Source: Alectoria sarmentosa | Lineage: Eukaryota > Ascomycota > Lecanoromycetes > Lecanorales > Parmeliaceae | DNA length: 28,412 nucleotides | Assembly: GCA_009733775.1 (NCBI GenBank) | Contig: WOGZ01000393.1 | Location: 1 to 28,412, forward strand | Reading direction: 5' to 3' | Part shown: positions 20,258 through 28,412 of the stretch, one piece after another | How positions within the stretch are numbered: the stretch's first letter is position 1 | Layout of the letters: each line of letters opens with the position of its first letter | Position numbers and translations under genes: made by a program | Notes under the pieces: generated by a model | Database searches by the model: none | What the model was told of the DNA's origin: nothing | Seen by the model: the letters and a program-made list of their open reading frames with translations, nothing else

Positions 20258-22168
20258 GTTAAAGTCGTTTAATTGTGTGATATTATATTATATAATCTCA
20301 TCGTAATTATTCTTATTGCTTTTAAACAAAATTTAATATGAAAATGCGATATATATTTATTTTATATTATGCGCAATTGTTGCATTAATCAACGACGTAA
20401 ATAAATTTATATTTATTATTGCGATATTTGTTTGCTTTTCATCATTTATAAAAAAATCGCGATAAATTTAAAATTGTTTGCGTCAATGAATGTTAAAATC
20501 GATATTATAAATTTAAGAGAAATTAAGAATAAGGTCGTATTCTCGTATATTTATAATATATATCTTTAAGATTTGTTTTTGCTTTTTGCTTCGATTATTT
20601 GTGAAATTAAATATCAAATTATGCGTTTTATATGAAAATATGCGATGATTATTAATGACACGCATCATTATTAACACGTATTTAAATTTAAAAATCTGCG
20701 TCTTTTTAATAAAAGATTGCGATATAAAGATTTTTTCGTTATTAATATTTATTAAAATAATTATTTTACGTTTATTATTTAATGTGATGATTTCGTCTTT
20801 TAATATTAAAGAGTGAGATTATTGTTTAATAAATAATGTGTTTAATGTTATAACGGCAAACATTAAATTTTGTCTTTTTCTTTATTAAAAATTCGATTGC
20901 GTATTTCATTGCTCGTAATATAATTTAAATCATTAAATAAACTTTTAAAATGTCTTTTTTATTAATAATTTTAACATTTAATTTTAATAAAAAGAGGCCT
21001 TTGTTTGGTTTTGAAATCGTTATTTTCGAATTTGTTTTATATAGATTTTCGGCCTTGCGATATTGAAAAAGATGAATTTTTTTTTTAATTTTTTTGATTT
21101 TTAATATATTATTTTTAAGATTTTATATGTTAATTATTATTTTTTTCATGATTTATTTTGTTATTAAAACGAGTTTTATTTAAAATAGATAATTTTTTTG
21201 TTTTTCGTAATCTTTGCTCGATATTTTGATATTGTTATAATAACGTGACATAAATGATAGATTGAATTGCTTTTTTTATTGTTTTTAAAGGGATTTTTTT
21301 TATCGCTTTGTCTTGTAAAGTTTTTATGTGTTTTATATTAATCATATAACGATCTCGTTGTAATTATAACATAATAAAATAATCGTTAAAGTTTACGATC
21401 GATTGATCGTTTTTCATAATAACCTTGATTAATTAATAATCGATATTATGAAATTTGATGATTGAGTTATGAATTTAATTTAAGCATTATTTTTTATATT
21501 CGTTTTAAATAAATTCGTTGATATCACGTAATATAACATCTCGTATATTTTTTCAAATTTGTTTTTTAACATCGATTAAAAAAATAAAAGATCAGCGAAT
21601 CTTTTTTTTGTTTATTCGAAAATCGATATGAGATGTCGAAGCGATATAATTTTCACAATTTTGAAAAAATATGATCGTCGAATTGTAATTATTAAGGTGT
21701 TATGTGTTAAACATTTTGATGATATTTATTTTTTTGCGATTTAATTCGCGATAATGATTATTATTATGTTCGCGACGATGTTTTTGTGCGTTTTGCATTT
21801 CGATTAATTTAAGTTTTTCGATGATTAAATGTTTTTTAATATTAAATTTTAAAAATCGAAAACGTTGAATTTAAATCAAGTTTGCGAAGCGAGAATCTTC
21901 GTTAACAGATAAAAAATTGTTAAATGCGATATTTTAATGATTATCGTTTCGATTAATAATGTTATTAGAATTCGCATCGATGTTAAAGTTGATATCATAA
22001 TTGTTTAATTGCGAAATAAACGTGTTTTAATGAGAATCGCTTGTTTAATTAAAAACGTTATCGATAATTCGTAATAAAACGTTTTTATTTCGTAAATTAA
22101 TAAAATCGATTCGCGAGTTATTTATTATAATTAATTAAATAGTTTTATATAAACGAAGTTATTAAAAT
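20258..22168 (-). pseudogene. expected gag/protease region of gypsy-1, unreadable
   Basis: By position this 1.9 kb between the 5' LTR and the RT should encode gag and protease. The minus strand shows only short open pieces, and I could not recognise a zinc knuckle or DSG motif. The bases next to the 5' LTR (minus strand, from 22168) read ATTTTAATAACTTCG and would contain the primer-binding site, but no tRNA match is evident after RIP. Confidence 0.45.
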
Positions 22169-22428
22169 TGTGAGATAATAAGGTCTTTTTTTAATAAAGT
22201 TGCGTAATAATTAAATAATTATGAAGTTTATAAATATAATAATGAGTTTTAATCGATAAGTTATTAAATGAATTAATAATTAAAGAAGAAAAAAGAAGAA
22301 AGGGGAATTATGAATATTTAAGACTTTTGTCAAACATGTTAAAAACGTATCTTAATTACGTAACACGCAATTTAATAAGCGACTTAAGCGAGCCCTATCA
22401 GGCCGCTCTGAGTACTTTCGCCCTTACA
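22169..22428 (-). repeat. gypsy-1 5' LTR
   Basis: 260 bp, TGTGAGATAATAAGG to TTTCGCCCTTACA on the plus strand. Its outer (right) end keeps GCGAGCCCTATCAGGCCGC where the partner has only AT-rich derivatives, while its inner end is the more mutated one. Confidence 0.92.
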
Positions 22429-22433
22429 TAAAC
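22429..22433 (+). repeat. target-site duplication TAAAC, right copy
   Basis: Identical to 15056-15060. The C at 22433 is also the first base of the codon that continues the interrupted gypsy-2 RT frame. Confidence 0.93.
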
Positions 22434-25162
22434 ATTTATTTCATTTTCGTCGATTATTTACTTTATTAATCGAATTCAATGTGTTTTTAAATTCAAAAAA
22501 AACATTTTTAGAATTTTTAAATATAAATCTTTTTGATCAAAAAGTAAACTCGCTTGATTTAACAACTTTCGAAAAAAAGTTAAAAATCATTAATTTATTT
22601 CGATATTCATAAACGCTCGACGACTTAGAACATTATTTAAAATTCATTAAATATTTTCGTTAATATATTCATTTTTATGCTCAACTTGTCAAATCTTTAT
22701 AAAATTTAAAACTTATTTTATTAAAAAAGATGTCAACGAAAAGAAATTCACGCAAAATTTACGTATTTAAAATTGCGTTATCGTAAACATCTTTTATCAA
22801 GCAAACTTCTTTCAAAAAATTATAAAAAACGCTTTTCAAAACATATATTTTAATACATTTCAATTTTATTTAAAAATTTTAAATAAATTTTAATGCTTTT
22901 AAAAAATTCGAATTCGACGTTATGATCTTTTATATTAAAAATAACACAAGTTCGAGCACGATAAATGATTTTTTCGCGTTAATATAAAACTTATTCTTTT
23001 CTTATTAAGACTTTTAATTTTCGTTAAAAGAAATTATTAATTAATAAAATTTAAAATCGTCGAATCTGTGTGAGTTTTCAAAAAAATTAAACACATAAAA
23101 AAACTTTTAAACATTTAATAATGATTTAAATCGATTATTTCGTTATTTTCGATATTATAAAATAAAATTCAATCATTTTTATTATATCGATTATGAAAAT
23201 AAATATGAGATTTATGAAAACTTTTTAATTTTTTCGTTAATTCAATTTAAAAGTCAAATATAAATTTAAAAAAAAAATATAATTTTAAATGCATTGTCTC
23301 ATTTAATAAATATTAATTAAAAACAAAAATGTTTTACTTTACAATATTCGAAATTATATATCTTATTCGTTTATATATTTATAAAAATATTTAATGATTT
23401 TCGACAACGTCTCATAAAAAAATACAAAAATGATTTATAATATTCACGTTTATAACGTCAAATTGATAAAAATAAAAAACTCGACGAGAATATCGTTATG
23501 TTTTCATTTGTTCGAAAGTAAACAAAAAAGTGAAATTCGGAAAATTCTTTCGAGGATTGAAATCTAAAAAATTCTTTAAATTCATATTCGCATTCTTTCA
23601 TCTCGTTAAATTCGAATTCGTTTTCCGAAACTTTTTTAAAAGAAAAAAGTTCGAGATTGAAAAGAAGCTTAAAATCGTCGAATTTTTTTTTTTCAAACCC
23701 TTATCAAAAAATTCGAACTTGTTTTCAAAGACTTTATTTAAAAAATCGAATTTAATTTCGAAAACTTTTTAAAAAACTTTTTAAAACGAGAACTTGATTT
23801 ATTATATTAACAAAATTACAAATCATTAACGATTATGTATTTTTTCAACATTAATTAAGAAAATCTTACATTTAATACATAAAAACGATTATTCGAAATT
23901 TCAAAGATGTTATAAAATTATATCAACATTTTAATATATTCGAGATCTTTTCAATTAGTTATAAAAATTTATTCATCATTACTTAAATTGTTCAATTTTT
24001 TAAATAAAATATTATTAATTTTACGAATCGCTCTCTTCAATAAAGTCGCCTTTTATATCATTTCACACGTTAATCTTTAATTTTATTTTTACGTTATCGA
24101 CTTTTGAAAAAGATGTTTATAATACGATTTTATTAATTATTAATAAATTTATTAAACGAATTATCGATATTTTAAAAAAATCTATTTAAAATATAACTCA
24201 ATAAATTAGAATATTAATTAATTAATTAAAATTGCTCGATTACTTTTTTTCTAAGTTAATCATTTTTAATAAAGATCGCAAATTTCTTTTTGAATTTTAA
24301 CAAATTATTTTTCAACGTTTCAAAATTTCATTATTATATTTCATTATTTATTATTCTCAAATTAATAATAATAACGAAAAAATTAATCAAATCATAAAGA
24401 TCGCAATGCGCTTTTATATTCACACATTAAAAAATCTTTTTATATAATCGAAAATTATTTTTCGTTTTTAAACGTTTTTAAATAATTTCGTTTTTATAAT
24501 TATTAAAAAGACGCTCAACGAGATAATATATAAGTTTATTTCGAACATTATTTTAAATTTATTCAATATTATTAATTCGTCAAAATTTTTATATATTTAA
24601 ATTTCGACGAAAAACGTTATTTTTTTCGTTAATATCAACATTAAATATTATTATAATAAACATTATTAATTAATGTTTTTAAGAATTAATAACTCGACTT
24701 TTTTATGATTTTATAAAAATTATAATATTTCGATAAATCTTGAAATCATTAAAAAACTGTCGTAATAATATATTAACTTTTTTAAAATCTTAAAAAGAGT
24801 CGATAAGCTTATTTATCGTTTAAAAGTTTTTAAAAATTAATAAATACACTCAATCTTCATTATCTATATAATAATTGAAATCGATTTTATTAAAAACGAA
24901 TTCATTCGATCATTTAAAATTTGATCATTTTTTTCTAATTTTTGTGAAAAAAACTATCGAATTTTTTAAGTTATATGAGATTAATCGCATTTTCAATAAA
25001 AGAATTATACGAAAAAAACGCGAAACAATTATAAAATATCTGATCAAATAAAAAAACTATAATCTTGAATATGATAAATAATATAATATTAAAACATTAA
25101 AAGATGTTAAAAATTTAATTAAGGAATATAAAAACGAATTATTACGTATTCACGTTTTCTAA
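22433..25162 (+). pseudogene. gypsy-2 pol, second part: RT end, RNase H, integrase, chromodomain
   Basis: In phase with the first part, 22433 onward reads HLFHFRRLFTLLIEFNVFLN and SKKTFLEF, then DDLEHYLKFIKYF and YIHFYAQL, the RT thumb/connection of this lineage. NALSHL at 23288-23305 is the DALSRL motif at the end of RNase H. In another frame from 24250, NKDRKFLFEF, SLLYF and NNNNEKINQIIKIAMRFYIH mark the integrase: the catalytic Asp is now Asn (24268) and the Glu at 24376 remains with 35 residues between, as in DD35E. A chromodomain fills 24971-25159 (YEINRIFNKRIIRKKRE, KYLIK, LKDVKNLIKEY), with Trp>stop twice, ending at the TAA 25160-25162. The 80-residue frame at 23530-23772 is part of the RNase H-integrase linker, not a gene. 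Confidence 0.85.
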
Positions 25163-25272
25163 ACAATATCGAAACAAACGTCGATTTTTAATAAACAACG
25201 TTAAAAAAGGTAGAGAATTCCTCGACAAAAAATTTCTCGATAATCGTTTTCAAAAATATCAATTTAGGTTCT

Positions 25273-25796
25273 TGTCAGAACTTCGTTAATTATTTCGATT
25301 ACGTTGCGAAAGAGTTAAAGAATTGTCGATAATATTATATTTTTAAAATGAAAGTTTATGATTTTGTTTGAGAATTAACAATTTTTATTTGAAATTTTTA
25401 TTTGAATATCGATTATAAAAGTATATTTATAAAATCTTATACGAATTGCTTTACTTAACTTTGAGTATTTTATAACGAAATCGCTATACTTTTTTTTTAT
25501 CGACGAGATGTTGTTATAACAAGCATATAAACTTAATAAAATATTTATTTTATTAAAAAGATTTATCTGTCAAAAAAGTATCTCGATAAGGTTTTTAACT
25601 TAGTCGTATAAATAGTTAAATTTTTATAAAAAAAATCAAGCTTTTTACATTATATAATACATATATGCTTTTATTATAACAAAATTTCTTTAAAATAAGA
25701 TTCGCGTATATTATTTATCTTTATTGCTTATTACTCTTTTCTTTTATCTCTTTTTTTATTATTTATTTTATCATCTTTTATATCAAATTTATAACA
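25273..25796 (+). repeat. provisional 3' LTR of gypsy-2
   Basis: About 110 bp after the pol stop the sequence TGTCAGAACTTCG could begin an LTR. A TATAAAAG promoter-like box follows near 25415, then a pyrimidine-rich stretch (25725-25770), and ...TTTATAACA at 25796 could be its end. With no second copy in the window, the boundaries rest only on these features. Confidence 0.35.
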
Positions 25797-26352
25797 CGTT
25801 ACTTTCGAAAAAACTTTTATTTAAATCGTTTAAATTCGAGGTCAGAAATATAATAATGTAAATGTAATTTATTATATTTAAATCTCGAATCGAAACCTTG
25901 ACGTTCGTATATTTAAAAATGCTTTCACGAGATTCGTTTTCTCAATACATTATTAATAAAATGTTTATTTTATAAAACTTTCATTAACGTTGAAATTTTA
26001 TCAAATTTGTTATTTATAAATATCTTTATATCCTTGATACGAGTTAAGATCTTTCTTTGAAAACGTCGTGATTGTATCAAATATGCATAAAACATGAATC
26101 GTGGGAGCATTGTGAGCGTGATAAGCCTGTTGATAAAGTGGGTTACAAAATGACGCTTCTGATAGGCTATAGGCATGATTGCGAAAAACCCTCTGCCGAC
26201 CTTAAAGTATGCAAAACACCTTTATGTGCCTCGAGCGGGTAATTAGCACGCTGCCAAGACAATAAGCGAGCAAGCCCACAAGTTCACATAAATCGGCAGC
26301 ATTACAAATATCATGAAAATCATTCTCCGACAACCCTACTTTACGGAACAAG
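25797..26352. other. junction between the AT block and the RPL9 promoter
   Basis: 25797-26040 is AT-rich with a hairpin: AAATATAATAA (from 25847) pairs with TTATTATATTT, and the outer TTCGAG pairs with CTCGAA. Normal composition returns between 26040 and 26090. Only about 270 bp of normal DNA then precedes the RPL9 start. It contains AAAAACCCTCTGC near 26186, but no confirmed ribosomal-protein promoter element or clear TATA box. Confidence 0.5.
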
Positions 26353-27240
26353 ATGAGGTACATACACTCGGAAGAAACGCTAAGTATACCTGCCAACGGT
26401 GAGTTTGCCTCTAAAGATCTTGTCTGCCCAGACGAGGAACTCTGCCAGGCTTCGCGGAAGCCCGGGCACAACGCGACAGGCAGTTTCGAGGATGACTGAG
26501 GGATAACGCTGACATTCGAATAGTCAAGGTACACATTAAGTCTAGGATAGTCAGTGTGGAGGGTCCTCGAGGTATGCCATGGAAGCCAGAAAAGCGGGTA
26601 GAAATATCGCTCCTTACGCATCGCAGGCAAGCTTGTCAAGGATATGTCCCATCTCTCCGTCTGCTTCTCCCACCCGTCAAGAAATACTATCACCATTGAA
26701 CTGCATCATGGCGCTCGCAAAAACGTCGCCACACTCCGCACAGTCAAAACCCTCATCAACAACCTGATCATTGGGGTCACGAAAGGCTTCAAGTACAAGA
26801 TGCGTTACGTTTATGCACATTTCCCCATCAACGTGAACATCGAAAAGAACTCTGAGACTGGCCTATATGATGTGGAGATCCGGTATTTCATGCCCATGAT
26901 TTTCTACGAAGAGTGCGATGGTCTTGGTTTTTCTATGCTGACGCATTCGGCCAACAAGAAACTTCATCGGCGAGAAGATTATTCGACGAGTCACCATGTT
27001 ACCAGGTGTCGACGTGGAAGCATCGAAAAATCAGAAAGATGAACTACAGCTCACAGGCAACTCGCTAGAGAATGTTTCTCAGAGCGCGGCGGACATTCAA
27101 CAGATATGCCGGGTCAAGAACAAGGATATCCGCAAGGTAAAACAGTTTTGCCACTCAACTGTGAGCACCCATACCTAACGTTACTTCAGTTCTTGGATGG
27201 TCTTTACGTGTCGGAGCGAGGGAACATTGAGGATGCTTAA
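26353..27240 (+). CDS. RPL9: 60S ribosomal protein uL6 (L9), five exons
   Basis: Exons 26353-26398, 26524-26571, 26627-26882, 26959-27136 and 27190-27240 join to a 192-residue protein, the usual length for fungal RPL9. It begins MRYIHSEETLSIP and continues VHIKSRIVSVEGPRGKLVKD. The highly conserved core includes RTVKTLINNLIIGVTKGF, KYKMRYVYAHFPINVNIE and EIRNFIGEKIIRRVTM, then QKDEL, SQSAADIQQICRV and NKDIRKFLDGLYVSERGNIE. uL6 is a universal, essential protein of the large subunit near the factor-binding site. Introns are 125, 55, 76 and 53 nt with GT starts and CTGAC or CTAAC branch sites; the third ends in the less usual AAG. No RIP-type stop is seen although the RIP-mutated block ends about 300 bp upstream. 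The long minus-strand open frame over its 5' half is a shadow. Confidence 0.94.
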
Positions 27241-28100
27241 TAAGGAAATCTAGGAGGCAGTAGACGAGAAAAGTTGTCAAATGAAGGGGAGCATCTGGTT
27301 CGTGCTTCATAGTCTGTGCTTCATATCAGCATAGCACCATTGTCGAAAGTGCTCAAGTTTCACTCGATACTCTTCCCCTTTCTCCACAAGCGCACCAAAC
27401 ATCGTGATATCTATATTCCTAAGATTCCATGGCGCGTCAGCTCGACTACCTACTGCAACAAATGACTACCAATGTTCTCGTATGCCTCATCTCCTACGCC
27501 AAACCACCGTAAAGAAACCTCCAAAGCCCGAAAACCCATCTTGTAGAGACGCACTTGTCGCCGAACCAGGAGTGCTCATTGGCATGCTATGTAGCCTGCG
27601 CTGAGACCCTAGGGAAAGTGTAACTAGATATGTCCAGTCACAATGGTAATTGACCCTGATGCAACGTTTGATGATCTGAGAGCAGTTGGCGACCAAGCGA
27701 TGTATCTTGTGTCGACTGAGGACAGGGATCCACTGTGTCGTTATGCAATTGGACCGCAATCGTTCGGTTTACACGACGCAAGTCGAGGAACCTCGATGAA
27801 GTAGAGAACTAAAACCATGAATACAAAAGAAACCGGGTATTGATAATCGTGGTTTGACAGGACGGACTTCAGTACATCACTGTTACTTCCCGAACTCCTA
27901 CTTGTCTAGCAGATTTGTGTTGCGGGGAACAGGCTACGCAGCGGAATGAATACCGGTTTAATTGGCGAGCAGGATACTACAGCGCTGTCCGATAACCTGT
28001 TGAAATGTGTCAGCTATCTGAAACATGAAAGGTTTGCCGAGGCTTAACACATTTTTATTTAAATGCTCTGTTGCAGACTATTCAATTAATCAAGGGTGGT
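27241..28100. other. RPL9 3' flank and spacer, no gene recognised
   Basis: Normal-composition DNA, not RIP-mutated. Its first part must contain the RPL9 3' UTR. Short frames (27404-27604 plus, 27759-27487 minus, and an ATG at 27430 opening 26 codons) carry no motif I recognise and no clear splice structure. A fragment of a neighbouring gene or a non-coding transcript cannot be excluded. Confidence 0.45.
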
Positions 28101-28105
28101 AATAG

Positions 28106-28159
28106 GTATACACCACTTTTCGATAGATGTACACCACTTTTTGATACATGTACATCCTC
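28106..28159. repeat. 21-bp tandem repeat, about 2.5 copies
   Basis: GTATACACCACTTTTCGATAG (28106-28126) is followed by the variant ATG..CACCACTTTTTGATAC (28127-28147) and a third partial copy beginning ATGTACATCC. Short subterminal repeats like this are common at DNA-transposon ends, but no partner is visible. Confidence 0.75.
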
Positions 28160-28360
28160 ATCGATTTTGTATGCCTCTATCGACGCATGGCCCTTTTTGG
28201 AATTCTTGAAAAAAGTGGAATATGTAATCAAATAGGCCTTCGCAACGACTAGGAGTTGAATTATCTGACTATTTAATTATCTAACTATCTGACTACAAAG
28301 TCGCAAGATTAAATATAATAATTATACGACTGCAATAATTACTTGATTATTTAATTAATT

Positions 28361-28412
28361 ACCTTATCGTCGCTTATATACGATTAAATGATTTGTCAAC
28401 TTTATGTTGAAA
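28361..28412 (-). repeat. right arm of 52-bp long-range inverted repeat, at the window end
   Basis: Reverse complement of 978-1029 with two mismatches. The preceding 100 bp (28250-28360) is AT-rich and contains ATCTGACTA repeated twice within 36 bp, a motif also found in the left minisatellite. The match reaches the last base of the window, so the repeat probably continues beyond it. Confidence 0.85.

Larger units (their letters stand above)
15061..22428 (-). mobile_element. complete Ty3/gypsy chromovirus 'gypsy-1', 7,368 bp, RIP-inactivated
   Basis: Two 260-bp LTRs (15061-15320, 22169-22428), both TG..CA in the mutated or original form, are flanked by perfect TAAAC duplications. The pol gene runs on the minus strand, so the right LTR is the 5' one. 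From 20257 to 17130 all recognised landmarks (RT start, YLDD box, RT/RNase H connection, integrase, chromodomain) fall in one frame, so decay has been by substitutions only. The 1.8 kb between the chromodomain and the 3' LTR is unusual and is described separately. Confidence 0.93.
14008..25796 (+). mobile_element. Ty3/gypsy chromovirus 'gypsy-2', 5'-truncated, interrupted by gypsy-1
   Basis: Two plus-strand pieces, 14008-15060 and 22434-about 25796, form one element once gypsy-1 and one TAAAC copy are removed. The RT reading frame runs through the join. The 5' LTR and gag are missing, cut off at the copia LTR C. The domain order RT, RNase H, integrase, chromodomain identifies a chromovirus. 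At least three frame changes among its landmarks, besides RIP stops, make it older than gypsy-1. The right end is a provisional LTR at 25273-25796. Confidence 0.82.

Noticed and set aside
23530..23772. 80-residue Phe/Lys-rich frame as an independent small protein
   Set aside because: Phe/Lys richness is what AT saturation produces, and it sits in the RNase H-integrase linker of gypsy-2.
25797..26040. ncRNA hairpin at 25847-25880
   Set aside because: The stem is entirely A/T and lies in RIP-mutated DNA where such palindromes arise easily; there is no other support.
26202..26696. 164-residue minus-strand open frame
   Set aside because: It overlaps the first introns and exons of RPL9 on the opposite strand and has no recognisable motif; it is a shadow of that gene.
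1..28412. tRNA, rRNA or telomere repeats
   Set aside because: No cloverleaf with a GGTTCGAATCC arm, conserved rRNA stretch or TTAGGG array was seen on either strand by eye.

Overview
The window looks like a filamentous ascomycete (Pezizomycotina) chromosome segment in which islands of normal base composition alternate with very AT-rich blocks. Three things point there: genes split by short spliceosomal introns (about 50-155 nt, GT..AG, CTAAC/CTGAC branch sites), a fungal amino acid transporter of the N. crassa mtr type, and retrotransposons riddled with C>T and G>A changes that turn Trp codons into stops while leaving CpG common. That is the signature of repeat-induced point mutation (RIP).

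Layout. 25-624: a minisatellite of interleaved 28- and 36-bp units. 625-1330: AT-rich spacer holding one arm (978-1029) of a 52-bp inverted repeat whose other arm is the last 52 bases of the window. 1594-3463 (-): an apparently intact five-exon amino acid/auxin permease-family transporter with its promoter to 3.75 kb. 4.1-5.6 kb: AT-rich DNA with nested inverted repeats resembling a foldback/MITE. 5.6-6.7 kb: normal-composition DNA with no gene I can recognise. 6712-13877 (+): a RIP-mutated Ty1/copia element with 124-bp LTRs, followed after 6 bp by a third, inverted LTR (13884-14007). 14.0-25.8 kb (+): a RIP-mutated Ty3/gypsy chromovirus ('gypsy-2') lacking its 5' end, whose reverse transcriptase is split by a second, complete gypsy chromovirus ('gypsy-1', -, 15061-22428, 260-bp LTRs, perfect 5-bp target duplication TAAAC). 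26353-27240 (+): an intact five-exon gene for cytosolic ribosomal protein uL6 (RPL9). 27.3-28.4 kb: no recognised gene, a 21-bp tandem repeat, then AT-rich DNA ending in the inverted-repeat arm.

The two genes look functional and unrelated to the elements around them. The roughly 19-kb AT block from 6.8 to 26.0 kb is a retrotransposon graveyard built in layers: gypsy-2 is oldest (several frameshifts), and gypsy-1 is younger (landmarks over 3 kb stay in one frame, broken only by substitutions). The copia part has its own rearranged right end. I found no new defence, biosynthetic or similar gene system. The noteworthy signals are structural: the clean nesting, the tail-to-tail LTR palindrome, a microinversion between LTR copies, an unexplained 1.8-kb tail in gypsy-1, and the inverted repeat at the two window ends. 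Exact domain edges in the RIP-mutated parts are approximate because they were read by eye.
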